64,000 nucleotides of DNA from Streptosporangiaceae bacterium (lineage in GTDB: Bacteria > Actinomycetota > Actinomycetes > Streptosporangiales > Streptosporangiaceae): positions 7,372-71,371 of the forward strand of contig JASHOI010000006.1 in the NCBI GenBank assembly GCA_030041195.1, written 5' to 3'. Below, piece after piece: positions 26,668 to 35,241 of the stretch (within the stretch, counting starts at the first letter, position 1; each line of letters starts with the position of its first letter). A model generated the notes under the pieces. That model saw only the letters and a list, made by a program, of their open reading frames with translations, searched no databases and was not told the origin of the DNA. The translations under genes and the position numbers were made by a program.

Positions 26668-28233
26668 TCAGCGTGCCATGCCGGCCACGGTCAGCCAGAA
26701 GCTGGCCTCGATGATCGGGATGTCGGTGAACACATTCTGCGACCGGCAGGCGTCGTCGAAGCCGCGCCAGTTCCGCACCGCTGCCGGGCGCAGCCGCGCC
26801 CTGGCGATCCGCCCGCCCTCGTCGAGCGCCACCCAGGCCAGCGACTCCCCTCGGCTGGACTCGGCCCAGCCGAGGCCGGAGCTGGCGGCCTGGCCCGGTC
26901 CAGCCCCCGGGGGTAGGTCCCGACCCGGGCCAGCGCCAGTCCGCCCGATCTCCCCGATCAGGCGAACCGACTCGGCTGCCTCGGTGAGCATCACGCGGAA
27001 CCGGGCAAGCACGTCGCCGGCGTCCGCTACCGCGACAGCCAGCGGGAACTCGCCGTAGGGCCACGCGGGGTGATCCGCGCGGGTGTCGGCCGCCAGCCCG
27101 GCGGCCCGGGCGACCGGGCCGACGAGACCGAGACGGCGGGCCGCCTCCTCGGTCACGATCCCGGTGGCCTCGAGACGATCGAGGAACGAGTTCGTGGACA
27201 GCAGCGCCTCGGCGGCGCGCTTCAGCTCGCCGTACGCACCGGGCAGGTCGCTGCGCAGCGCCGCCGCGTCCAGGTCCGCTTTGGCCCCGCCGATGTCAAC
27301 GACGCCAAACAAATACCGGTGGCCGAACACCGCGGCGTTGACGCGCAGCAGCCGCTCCAGCGCGATCTCCGCGGCGGCCTGACCGATCACCAGGCCGGTG
27401 GACTGACACAGCGCCGCGGTGGCGGCGGCGTGGTTATACAGGCGCTCCAGCTCCAGCGCGATCGCCCGGGCTGCCATCGCCTGCGGCGGCGGCTCGAGCC
27501 CGAGCGCCGCCTCGGCTGCCGCGGCAAACGCCCATGAGTTCCCCACCGCGCCAAGGCCCTCGGTCCGCTCCACGTTGAACAGTGCCTCGCCCGGGGTCAT
27601 GCCGCGCAGCCGCCACTCCACTCCGCGGTGCTTGTGCCAGGTGAACAGGTACAGGTCGACGAGCTCCTCGCCGCTGGTCACCAGGCCGTAGTACAGCGAC
27701 TCCACCGCGACCTGACGAACCGGCCCGAACGGGAACTCGAAGGCGTGGCCGCCGACGTGGTGCGGCGCGTGCACGTCCCCGGGCGGCTCCGAGGCCGCCC
27801 GGCCGAGCCTGGGCCAGTCCGGCCCGGCCCACGGTGGCAAGGCCACCCGATTCAGCGGCCTGCCATTGGCCGGCCTGATACCGAACTGCTCATAGATCTC
27901 GCATTCCTCCGCGAATGCGCCCGGCACGACATCGGACAGCGACGGATAACTCTCGCCGTCGATCAGGGACTCGGTGACCAGGTACCTGCGGTCGGCGTCA
28001 AGGCCCCAGACCAGCCGCAGCGTGACCGGACCGTCGGTTTCCTGGGTAGCGGCGAACACGTCCGCCAGCCGTGCGCCCGGGTGCGCGGCGACCCGGCGCA
28101 CCGCGGCGGACAGGCCCGCAACGGGCACACCGACCGTGATCACCGGCTCGTCACCGGCGCCATCCTTGCCGAACACGGCCAGGAGATCTCGCAGGCGGGG
28201 CTCATCCGCCAGGCCGGGCTGCGTAGTGGTCAC
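26668..28233 (-). CDS. HycE/HyfG-like large subunit without NiFe site, module II
   Basis: 521 aa, GTG 28233 (GTGA overlap with the HyfF-like gene). Residues 1-130 form a NuoC-like domain, the rest a NuoD/hydrogenase large-subunit fold. Where hydrogenases have RxCGxC the sequence reads GLGAVGNSWAFAAAAE, and the C-terminal DPCxxC is replaced by IIEASFWLTVAGMAR. All four Ni ligands are therefore gone. This fits the energy-converting hydrogenase-related (Ehr) group rather than formate hydrogenlyase. What reaction, if any, it catalyses is unknown. Confidence 0.88.
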   Translation of the reverse strand: MTTTQPGLADEPRLRDLLAVFGKDGAGDEPVITVGVPVAGLSAAVRRVAAHPGARLADVFAATQETDGPVTLRLVWGLDADRRYLVTESLIDGESYPSLSDVVPGAFAEECEIYEQFGIRPANGRPLNRVALPPWAGPDWPRLGRAASEPPGDVHAPHHVGGHAFEFPFGPVRQVAVESLYYGLVTSGEELVDLYLFTWHKHRGVEWRLRGMTPGEALFNVERTEGLGAVGNSWAFAAAAEAALGLEPPPQAMAARAIALELERLYNHAAATAALCQSTGLVIGQAAAEIALERLLRVNAAVFGHRYLFGVVDIGGAKADLDAAALRSDLPGAYGELKRAAEALLSTNSFLDRLEATGIVTEEAARRLGLVGPVARAAGLAADTRADHPAWPYGEFPLAVAVADAGDVLARFRVMLTEAAESVRLIGEIGRTGAGPGRDLPPGAGPGQAASSGLGWAESSRGESLAWVALDEGGRIARARLRPAAVRNWRGFDDACRSQNVFTDIPIIEASFWLTVAGMAR

Positions 28234-29897
28234 GACATCACCGCCACGCAGTGCCGGATCACGGTGTCCAGGCCCGCGGGAATCCACAGCCCAAGCACAA
28301 GCAGCACCACAAGCCCGGCGAACAGCGGAGCCACGGCCGCGAAGGCCACCGCGCGCCCCCGGTACGGCGCCGCGAGGACGCCCTCCCGTTGCGGCTCTCC
28401 GGGGGAATCCCCGTGCGCATTCCCGAGCGGGCCCGCGGGCGGATCCTTGACTGCTACCCGCGCCGTGCCAGCACCTCCCAGCGCCACCTGAACCTCCCCG
28501 CCGCGGGCCGCGCCGGCCAGCGATGGTGAATCTGATGCACTCGAGAGATGTGGCTCATGTTCACGTTCATCCGGCGAGCGTCCGGTCACCATGCCGGTCG
28601 TAGTCCTGGCAAAAGCGACGAACGCCACCGCCAGCAGCGCGAGCAGCAGCAACGGGAACACCGGGCTGGACGTGGCGAAGCCTGCGCGGACGATCGTGAG
28701 CTCGGACAGGAACACGCCGAACGGCGGCGATCCGAGCACGGCGAACGAGCCGAGCAGCAGCGCGCCGCCGGTCACCGGAGCCGCGGCCAGCAGCCCGCGC
28801 ACACCGGCCGCCTCCTTGGTCCTGTACCGCAGGACGACGTCACCGCTGGTCAGGAACAGCACGGCCTTGGCAATCGCGTGGTTGAGCGTCTGCAACAGCG
28901 CGCCATAGAGCCCGAGCAGACCCCCAAACCCCAGCGCGACCGCGATGATCCCCATGTGCTCGACGGACGAGTACGCGAACAGCCGCTTGAAGTTCCCCCG
29001 CCTGATCATGAACAGCACCCCGATCACGATCGACAGGAAGCCGAACGTCAGCAGGACCGCGCGGGGGAAGGTGCCGCCGAGCCGGGCGTGAGTGATCGCG
29101 AGGAACCGGATGATCGCGTACATGCCGGTGTTGAGCAGCGCGGCCGACAGCATCGCGCTGGCCGGGCTCGGGGCCTCGGCGTGCGCGTCCGGCAGCCAGG
29201 TGTGCATGGGGGCCAGGCCCACCTTCGTGCCGTAGCCCACCACGGCGAGCAGGAACGCCAGCCGCAGGCTCCCCGGGGCCAGCGCGTGCGCGTGGCTGAA
29301 CAGGTACGGCCAGGCCAGCCGGTACTCGGCGGCCAGGTGCAGGCCACTGGCCGAGTAATACAGGAACAGCGTCCCCGCCAGCGCGATCGTGACCCCGAAC
29401 GAGCTGATGATCACGTACTTCCAGGCGGCCTCGAGCGAGGCCGCTCGGGCCTCCAGGCCGACCAGCGCGGCGCTGGCCAGCGTGCTGGCCTCGATCAGCA
29501 CGAACAGCGCGCCCAGGTTCCCGGTCTCCAGCGCCGCGAGCATCAGCGCGGCGAACAGACCGAAGAAGATGTAGTACAGCCGGATCTGGAAGGCCGACAG
29601 GTGCCCGGCATCCTCCTCGGCCGTCAGGTAGGCGACCGAGCCCACGCTGGCGAGCAGGGTCACCGCGGTGACCGTCAGCAGGAAGAAGCAGCTGAGCGAG
29701 TCCAGATAGAGATAGCCGGCCCAGCCGCGCAGCGGTGCGTGGTGCAGTTCCGCGGTCAGCAGCCAGACCGCGCAGGCGAGCGAGACCAGGGCGCCGGCTG
29801 ACGCCGCCCACCCCGCCAGGCGGCCTCGCGCGCCGCACGCTGCGGCAGCGGTTCCGGCCAGCGGGCCGGCCGCGGCCACGATCATCACGACGATCAC
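28230..29897 (-). CDS. HyfF-like antiporter subunit with polar insertion, module II
   Basis: 555 aa. Same helices and signatures as the module I protein (VLIEASTLASAALV, GYGTKVGLAPMHTWLPDAH, SSVEHMGIIAVALGFGG). Near the C-terminus a run of roughly 65 polar, Gly/Pro/Ser-rich residues (after TTGMVTGRSPDEREHEP) separates the last two helices; modules I and III have only a short loop there. Start ATG/GTG region at 29897 preceded by GGAGG. Confidence 0.9.
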   Translation of the reverse strand: MIVVMIVAAAGPLAGTAAAACGARGRLAGWAASAGALVSLACAVWLLTAELHHAPLRGWAGYLYLDSLSCFFLLTVTAVTLLASVGSVAYLTAEEDAGHLSAFQIRLYYIFFGLFAALMLAALETGNLGALFVLIEASTLASAALVGLEARAASLEAAWKYVIISSFGVTIALAGTLFLYYSASGLHLAAEYRLAWPYLFSHAHALAPGSLRLAFLLAVVGYGTKVGLAPMHTWLPDAHAEAPSPASAMLSAALLNTGMYAIIRFLAITHARLGGTFPRAVLLTFGFLSIVIGVLFMIRRGNFKRLFAYSSVEHMGIIAVALGFGGLLGLYGALLQTLNHAIAKAVLFLTSGDVVLRYRTKEAAGVRGLLAAAPVTGGALLLGSFAVLGSPPFGVFLSELTIVRAGFATSSPVFPLLLLALLAVAFVAFARTTTGMVTGRSPDEREHEPHLSSASDSPSLAGAARGGEVQVALGGAGTARVAVKDPPAGPLGNAHGDSPGEPQREGVLAAPYRGRAVAFAAVAPLFAGLVVLLVLGLWIPAGLDTVIRHCVAVMS

Positions 29898-29919
29898 GGG
29901 ACGTGCCTCCTGCTCGTGC

Positions 29920-30594
29920 TCATCCCTGCAACTCCCGTAGTTCCCCAGCGCTTGCGCTCGCGAGCCTGCGCGTCAGCCCGGACACGAAGACCACCATGAT
30001 CAGCACCCCGGCGACCAGGTCGAGGAAGATTCCGGCCTCGACGATGAACGGGAACGTCGCGACCAGCGTGATCGCGCCGAGGAACACCCCGTTCTCCACG
30101 ATCAGCCAGCCGATGAGCTGGGCCACGGTGTGCCGCCGGACGACCATGGACAGCCCGCCGAGCAGGATGACCGCGGTGGACAGGGGGACTACCGCCGCGG
30201 CGACCAGGCCGTGCGGCAGCAGTTGCGGCCGGGTCACCAGGTAGGCGAACGCGGTCAGGGCGCCGCCGGCGATCAACGAGGTCGACAGCCCTGTGGACAG
30301 CGCTGCGTCTCGCTTGAGTTCCAGACGCTGGATGAGCAGCCGGCGCGCGGACACCGGGATCCCGATGCCCTTGATCGCGAGGGTGGCCACGGCCAGGACC
30401 CAGAGCTCGATGCTTCCGAAAGCGTAGGCGGCAACAGCCGCGGCAAACGACAGCACCACCGACTGGGCACCGTAGTAGGCCAGGTACCTGTTGAACAGCT
30501 TGGAGCCCAGGCAGGCGAAGGACAGCAGCAGGATCAGCACGCCGGACAGGTCGAGCAGCACGCCTGCGGCGCTGGTCGCGGACAAGCTCTGCAT
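29920..30594 (-). CDS. HyfE-like (NuoK-type) subunit, module II
   Basis: 224 aa, start four bases after the HyfC-like stop. Contains LIVENGVFLGAITLVATFPF, identical over a long stretch to module I, showing that modules I and II are the closest pair. Six hydrophobic helices. Confidence 0.9.
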   Translation of the reverse strand: MQSLSATSAAGVLLDLSGVLILLLSFACLGSKLFNRYLAYYGAQSVVLSFAAAVAAYAFGSIELWVLAVATLAIKGIGIPVSARRLLIQRLELKRDAALSTGLSTSLIAGGALTAFAYLVTRPQLLPHGLVAAAVVPLSTAVILLGGLSMVVRRHTVAQLIGWLIVENGVFLGAITLVATFPFIVEAGIFLDLVAGVLIMVVFVSGLTRRLASASAGELRELQG

Positions 30595-30598
30595 CGGC

Positions 30599-31552
30599 TC
30601 ACGCCCCGATCACATAGGACGTGGCGACGCCGACCAGCGCCAGCAGAAAAGAGGCACCGAGGAACTCGGCGATGCGGAAGAAACGCAGTTTGGCGAACGA
30701 CGTGTCGATCACCACGATCGCCAGACCGCATACGGCGAGCTTGCCGAGCAGGACCGGGATCGCGAGCAGCGCCGACGGCAGATCCGCCGAGGTGCCGAGG
30801 CCCCAGGGAATGACGAACACGTTCATGAAGATCGAGGACATCACGAAGAGCTTCATCCAGCTCGCCCACTTCATCAGCGCGTACCCGCGGCCCGAGTACT
30901 CGAGCACCCGGTTCTCCTCGATCATCGAGATCTCGGTGGTGCCGCCGGGGTTGTCGATCGGAATCCGCCCGTTATCCACCAGGACAATCATGAAAAACGC
31001 GACGAGGCCGAGCACGTGGGTGGGCAGCACCAGCGCGTACGGCGAGGAAGCGATCGCATGGTTCATCAGGTATGGGTTGTCGGATGCGGAGACAGCACCG
31101 ACGGTGAAGAAGACCAGGATCAGCGCTGGCTCGGCCATGCTGCCAACCCAGCTGGCCCGGCTCGCCCCGAGGCCACCGGCCGGGCTCGCGGTATCCAGCC
31201 CGGCCAGCGAGGTCATGAAGCTGGCCAGAGTCAGCACGAACGCACCGCCGATCAGGTCGGCGAGGAACGCGAGCGGCAGCGGCGTGTTCGTGATGATTGG
31301 CACGATCACGGACACCGTCAGGTAACAAGCGAAGGCAACGAACGGAGTAATCCGGAAGATCCACGATGCCTGGTCGCTGGTCACGCTGCCCTTTCGCAGC
31401 AGCTTGGCCAGGTCCCGGTAGGGCTGCAGCACGCTCGGGCCGCGCCGGGACGCGAGCATCGCCTCGGCCCGGGTGAGCACCCCCGCGTACAGCGGTGCGA
31501 AGCACAGGACCACGAGACTCTGCAGGACCTGAATCAGGACCGGAACAGACAA
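30599..31552 (-). CDS. HyfC/HycD-like (NuoH-type) subunit, module II
   Basis: 317 aa. TTG start at 31552 with GGTGGAGG upstream, which is the arm of the riboswitch hairpin. Signatures DNGRIPIDNPGG, EISMIEENRVLEYSG and a Trp/Lys-rich segment match module I closely. First gene of the complete Ehr operon, directly controlled by the fluoride riboswitch at 31.6 kb. Confidence 0.9.
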   Translation of the reverse strand: MSVPVLIQVLQSLVVLCFAPLYAGVLTRAEAMLASRRGPSVLQPYRDLAKLLRKGSVTSDQASWIFRITPFVAFACYLTVSVIVPIITNTPLPLAFLADLIGGAFVLTLASFMTSLAGLDTASPAGGLGASRASWVGSMAEPALILVFFTVGAVSASDNPYLMNHAIASSPYALVLPTHVLGLVAFFMIVLVDNGRIPIDNPGGTTEISMIEENRVLEYSGRGYALMKWASWMKLFVMSSIFMNVFVIPWGLGTSADLPSALLAIPVLLGKLAVCGLAIVVIDTSFAKLRFFRIAEFLGASFLLALVGVATSYVIGA

Positions 31553-31556
31553 ATGC

Positions 31557-31653
31557 CCTCCACCTGTCGGCGACGCTCAGGGCGTCCGTGCAGGTAGAGG
31601 CCATTAGCCCGGGCCGCAAAACATGGCACAGGCGTTGCGCGAGCCTCATCGCG
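31557..31653 (-). ncRNA. Fluoride (crcB) riboswitch of module II
   Basis: 5' half CGCGATGAGGCTCGCG, 3' half GGGCTAATGGCCTCTACC (ends 31594). CCTCTACCTG is complementary over ten positions to CAGGTGGAGG (31557-31566), which holds the SD of the TTG start: aptamer pseudoknot and SD hairpin exclude each other. Confidence 0.95.
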
Positions 31654-31725
31654 TTACTTCTTCAGGATACACGGGACAACTCGGGACCTGGCAATCTTGA
31701 CGCGCCCGGGCTGGCCGGCAGAGCG

Positions 31726-32160
31726 TCACTCGGCGCTGAGCAGCAGCACCGGGACGGCGCTATCCTTGGCCGCCGCCTCGGCGACCCGGCCCAGCCGCGT
31801 GCGCCGCGCCGCACCGTCGCCGTGCCTGCCGAGCACCAGCAAGTCGAAGCCGTGTTCGGCCGCGTACGTGCACACGGCCCGGCCGACCTGCCGGTCCTCC
31901 ACGATGTGCAGGCTCATCCGGACTCCGTCGGCCGCCGACTCACGCATCCGCTCGAACCGGTCCTCGGCGCGTCGCCTGATGGCGAACTCGCTCGCTCGCT
32001 GTCCCGCTGCCTCGCTCCCCCGCGCGTCCGGCACAACGGTCAGCGCCACCACATGGCCCGCGCCGCCGCGAACGATCGCCGCCGCCGCGCTGAGCGCCTC
32101 CGTGGCATCGGCCGAAGCGTCCCAGCCGACCAGCACCCGGCGAAACGGGCCCGCAGTCAC
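31726..32160 (-). CDS. Universal stress protein (UspA family)
   Basis: 144 aa, GTG start just after a 10-codon leader ORF. Single Usp domain: VLVGWDASADATEAL at the N-terminus and LLVLGRHGDGAARRTRLGRV near residue 108, a G-2x-G-type nucleotide loop, ending VPVLLLSAE. ATP-binding type is plausible. Under a fluoride riboswitch; UspA genes are among the known crcB-RNA neighbours. Confidence 0.9.
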   Translation of the reverse strand: MTAGPFRRVLVGWDASADATEALSAAAAIVRGGAGHVVALTVVPDARGSEAAGQRASEFAIRRRAEDRFERMRESAADGVRMSLHIVEDRQVGRAVCTYAAEHGFDLLVLGRHGDGAARRTRLGRVAEAAAKDSAVPVLLLSAE

Positions 32161-32164
32161 GGGG

Positions 32165-32197
32165 TCACCTCGGCCTCGCCGCCAATCTCGCCATCAT
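32165..32197 (-). CDS. 10-aa leader ORF before UspA
   Basis: ATG 32197 after a strong GGAGGAGG; peptide MMARLAARPR, stop four bases before the UspA GTG. Its SD pairs with the aptamer 3' strand (GGCCTCT with GGAGGTC), so the switch acts on this leader, and UspA, which lacks a good SD of its own, is probably translated by reinitiation. Confidence 0.45.
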   Translation of the reverse strand: MMARLAARPR

Positions 32198-32281
32198 GAC
32201 CTCCTCCAGCACAGTGCGGATGTCACTGAGTAGAGGCCATCAGCGAGCTGTCATCCCGCGGTTACGGCGAGCCTCATCGCC
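32198..32281 (-). ncRNA. Fluoride (crcB) riboswitch of UspA
   Basis: 5' half GGCGATGAGGCTCGCC (32266-32281), 3' half GCTGATGGCCTCTAC (ends 32230). Alternative pairing GGCCTCT with GGAGGTC (32198-32204), with a small CAGTG/CACTG hairpin between the arms. Confidence 0.95.
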
Positions 32282-32287
32282 ACGGCC

Positions 32288-32316
32288 ATTGTGAGCGGCG
32301 GAGGGGACGGTCACAA
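32288..32316 (-). promoter_or_regulatory. Promoter of the UspA riboswitch
   Basis: -35 TTGTGA (32311-32316) and -10 CACAAT (32288-32293), 17-base spacing, the best-formed promoter in the window; transcription would start about at the aptamer. Confidence 0.65.
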
Positions 32317-32359
32317 GTGGTTGCCGGGGATCAACTCGCGTCCAGCCTCGCGGGACAGC

Positions 32360-34423
32360 TCAGGCTAGCGCGATGACCACGGCAAGTACCGCAACGAGCG
32401 CGATCAGCATGTAGGCGAGGTATGCGTCCAGGCGACCGGACTGAAGCCGCGTGGCCACCCGCCCGAGCCCGAGCAGTGGCCTCAGCAGCGGCCGGTACAG
32501 GTACTGTTCGGCCGGCTCGATCACGTCCGACGCGTAGCCGACGTGCGCGGCCGTGTCTTGCCCAAACCCATCGGCCACCGCCGTGGCGCTCGCGCTGCCG
32601 CCGGGAGAAAGCCGCCGGACCTCGGTTCTGGTATGCAGCACGGTAGCCAGCACCCGCCGCGTCGGGCTGGCAAAGCCGAACACCGTATAACGAGCCGACC
32701 CGGTCACGCCGGCGGTCGCCGAGCGCCACGCGGGCACCCGCCGGACCCGCAGCAGCCTGCGGCCCGACAGGCCCGCGGCGAGCAGCAGCACGATCACGAA
32801 CAGGGCCGGCATCGCGATCCACAGCCAGGACGGCGAGAGGATCGAGAACCCGGCAAACACCGGCTGCAGCACCCAGGGCGACTTCAGCGCGCCGCTGGTC
32901 AGCGACGCGGGCACGATCGGTGATAGGCCGGCGGCGATGACCCGGATCTCCAGCGGCGTCAGCGCCGCCAAGACCAGGCAGGCCGCGCCGAGCCCCGCGA
33001 TCGCGGCCCGGCCGCCGAGGCGATAGTCCCGCAGGCCCAGGTCGGCGGCGCCCGGCCGCGACTGTCCGAGCACGACCATGCCGACCAGCCGGACGAACGT
33101 AACCCCGGCGAAGCCCGCGGTGAGCGCCACCGCCGCGCCCACGACCGCGAGCACCAGCCGGAACCCGAGTCCCGGCACCCGGAACTGCTGCATCAGCGCC
33201 TCGAGCAGGAACCATTCGGAGACGAACCCGGAGGTCGGCGGCAGACCAGCCAGCGTCAGCCCGCCGACCGCGAGACCGACGCCACGCCATCGCGACAGCC
33301 GCGCAACACCGCGCACCGCGTCGAGATCGTCGGTGCCGAACACCGACTCGATGCCCGCGGCGGCGGTGAACAGCAGCGACTTCGCGGCGGTGTGCGCGAT
33401 CATCTGCAGGGTCGCCGCCAGCATGCCCGCCGCGATCAGGAGCCGGTCGCCCACGGCCGCGCCGACCATCGCCACACCGAACCCGGCCAGGATCAGCCCG
33501 GCGTTCTCCACACTCGAGTACGCGATCACCCGCAGCAGGCCGATCTGCACGGCCGCGTGCGCGATGCCCAGCAGCGCGGTCAGCGCGGCGAGGATGAGAA
33601 CCAGTCCGATCAGCCAGGCCGGCGGCGCGCCGAGCACGGCCAGCGTGCGCCACAGCCCGTAGAAGCCCACGTTGACCGCTACGCCCGCCATCACGGCCCG
33701 GGCGGGCCCGGGCGCTGCCGCGTAACCACGCGGCAGCCAGATCTGGAACGGGACCAGGCCGACCTTGATCACGAAGCCGAGCATCAGCAGCGCCTCCGCC
33801 GTGGTGCGGACCCCGCCGGGCGGCACGTGCGCGAAGCTGGCCACGGCCAGCGAGCCGGAACGGGCCGCCAGCAGCAGCAATCCGGCCAGCAGCGCCATGC
33901 CGCTGCTCTTGCCGAACGCGAGCGTCACCAGCGCGGCAGGCGGGCGGTCGTGCTTGCCGCGCTCGAACCCGGCCAGCAGATAGAACGCGAGCGTCAGCAT
34001 CTCCCAGGAGAACAGCAGCGTGAACGCGTCCCGCGCGATAAGGAACACCGCCACGGCGGCGAGCGTGAGCGCATAGCTGGCGCCGAGCCCGCGGCGGGCG
34101 GTTCCACCCTGGTGCGCCCAGCCGGCGAAGCCGAGCGATATCCACGCCGCGGCACCGAACGCGAAGACCAGGAAGAGCCCGGAGAGCCGGTCGGCCACTA
34201 GCCCCAAGGTGCCGGATCCGAGCACGCCGGCCGGCCACACCCGGGCCTGATGGCCGGCCAGGGCCCCGGCACCGCCCACGACCAGGCATACCGATCCTGC
34301 CGCGCCAGTCAGGTAAGGCAGTGAGGCAGCCAGGCGCGACTTCGCCCCGGCCGCCAGGTCCAGGACGGCCGCAAGGGCGAATAGGGCAAGACCCGCGGCG
34401 AGCACGGCCGAGAACCCAGTCAC
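32360..34423 (-). CDS. HyfB-like antiporter subunit, module III
   Basis: 687 aa from GTG 34423 (GTGA overlap with the fused subunit). Helix signatures are present (LLFSWEMLTLAFYLLAGF, SSVENAGLILAGFG, GLPPTSGFVSEWFLLEAL) but the loop after the conserved Lys reads WLPRGYAAAPG instead of WLPEAHPVAP, and the following Lys-containing helix has Asn. So module III differs from I and II at positions normally conserved in the ion path. C-terminal VPAWRSA replaces PVWDGG. Confidence 0.88.
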   Translation of the reverse strand: MTGFSAVLAAGLALFALAAVLDLAAGAKSRLAASLPYLTGAAGSVCLVVGGAGALAGHQARVWPAGVLGSGTLGLVADRLSGLFLVFAFGAAAWISLGFAGWAHQGGTARRGLGASYALTLAAVAVFLIARDAFTLLFSWEMLTLAFYLLAGFERGKHDRPPAALVTLAFGKSSGMALLAGLLLLAARSGSLAVASFAHVPPGGVRTTAEALLMLGFVIKVGLVPFQIWLPRGYAAAPGPARAVMAGVAVNVGFYGLWRTLAVLGAPPAWLIGLVLILAALTALLGIAHAAVQIGLLRVIAYSSVENAGLILAGFGVAMVGAAVGDRLLIAAGMLAATLQMIAHTAAKSLLFTAAAGIESVFGTDDLDAVRGVARLSRWRGVGLAVGGLTLAGLPPTSGFVSEWFLLEALMQQFRVPGLGFRLVLAVVGAAVALTAGFAGVTFVRLVGMVVLGQSRPGAADLGLRDYRLGGRAAIAGLGAACLVLAALTPLEIRVIAAGLSPIVPASLTSGALKSPWVLQPVFAGFSILSPSWLWIAMPALFVIVLLLAAGLSGRRLLRVRRVPAWRSATAGVTGSARYTVFGFASPTRRVLATVLHTRTEVRRLSPGGSASATAVADGFGQDTAAHVGYASDVIEPAEQYLYRPLLRPLLGLGRVATRLQSGRLDAYLAYMLIALVAVLAVVIALA

Positions 34424-35241
34424 CGCTGTCCTCCCTTGCCGTACCCGAACTCGCGGGATGAGGCCGGCAGACGCCCGATCGCGAGAAGCAGCGCGTGCAG
34501 GATGCTGAACGGGGTCGGCGGCGAGCCTGGCAGCCAGACGTCCACCGGCACGGTCTCGCCGATCCCTCCGGTCACCGCATAGGACGGTGCCGCCAGACCG
34601 CCGCTCACCGCATCGGTGCCCACCGCGATTACGATCTTCGGTTCGGGCATCGCGTCGTAGCTGCGGCGCAGCGGCTCGGTCATGCCCCGCGCGCCTGCGC
34701 CGGTAGCCAGCAGGATGTCCGCGTGCCTGGGGCTCGCCGTGAAGAAGATGCCGAGCCGGTGCAGGTCGTAGACCGGGTTCGCCAACGCGAGGATCTCCCA
34801 TTCCTCGGTGCCGTCAGACCCGGCGTCGACGTGCCGCAGGTGCACCGAACGGCGCAGCGCCGCGGTCCTGGCGCGCAGCCGGTCCTGCAGCTCGGCCAGC
34901 CGCTCCGGCGACTCGGGGAACTCGGGAACCACCAGGCCGGACCGCGCCGCAGCCGCGGCCGCGGGCCCAGCCGACCAGCCGAACACGTCGGGCCGCGCCG
35001 CCACGCAACGGCCGCAGAGCACACACTTGCCCTGGTCGAGACGCACGGCACCGTTGCCCGCCGGATCCTCGGCGCGAGTGATCGCGCCGGTCGGACACAG
35101 GGCCTCGAGCGCTCCGCCGTCGGCAGCGGGATGAGCATCGAGCACGGTCGCGGGCCCGGGCACCGCGACCGCGTACGGATCGGGCCTGGACGGCCAGCGG
35201 GTGGTGACCACTCCGTTCCGGAGTCCTCGCAGCGCCCACAT
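34420..35241 (-). CDS. Fusion of ferredoxin and NuoB-like subunits, NuoB cluster lost
   Basis: 273 aa, ATG 35241. Residues 1-110 are the HycF-like part with one [4Fe-4S] set (C49, C73, C76, C79). Residues 130-273 are a NuoB/HycG-like domain whose fold markers are kept (YDLHRLGIFFTASPRHADILL, VPVDVWLPG) but whose four cluster ligands are replaced: D143 and E146 (GSDGTEE), D210 (VGTDAVSGG) and S240 (PGSPPTP). Modules I has no such subunit and module II has two separate ones. The electron path therefore cannot run through this domain. Confidence 0.88.
   Translation of the reverse strand: MWALRGLRNGVVTTRWPSRPDPYAVAVPGPATVLDAHPAADGGALEALCPTGAITRAEDPAGNGAVRLDQGKCVLCGRCVAARPDVFGWSAGPAAAAAARSGLVVPEFPESPERLAELQDRLRARTAALRRSVHLRHVDAGSDGTEEWEILALANPVYDLHRLGIFFTASPRHADILLATGAGARGMTEPLRRSYDAMPEPKIVIAVGTDAVSGGLAAPSYAVTGGIGETVPVDVWLPGSPPTPFSILHALLLAIGRLPASSREFGYGKGGQR

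Noticed and set aside
26668..28233. Module II as a true formate hydrogenlyase/hydrogenase-4.
   Set aside because: All NiFe-ligand cysteines of the large subunit are missing and no maturation or formate dehydrogenase genes are nearby.
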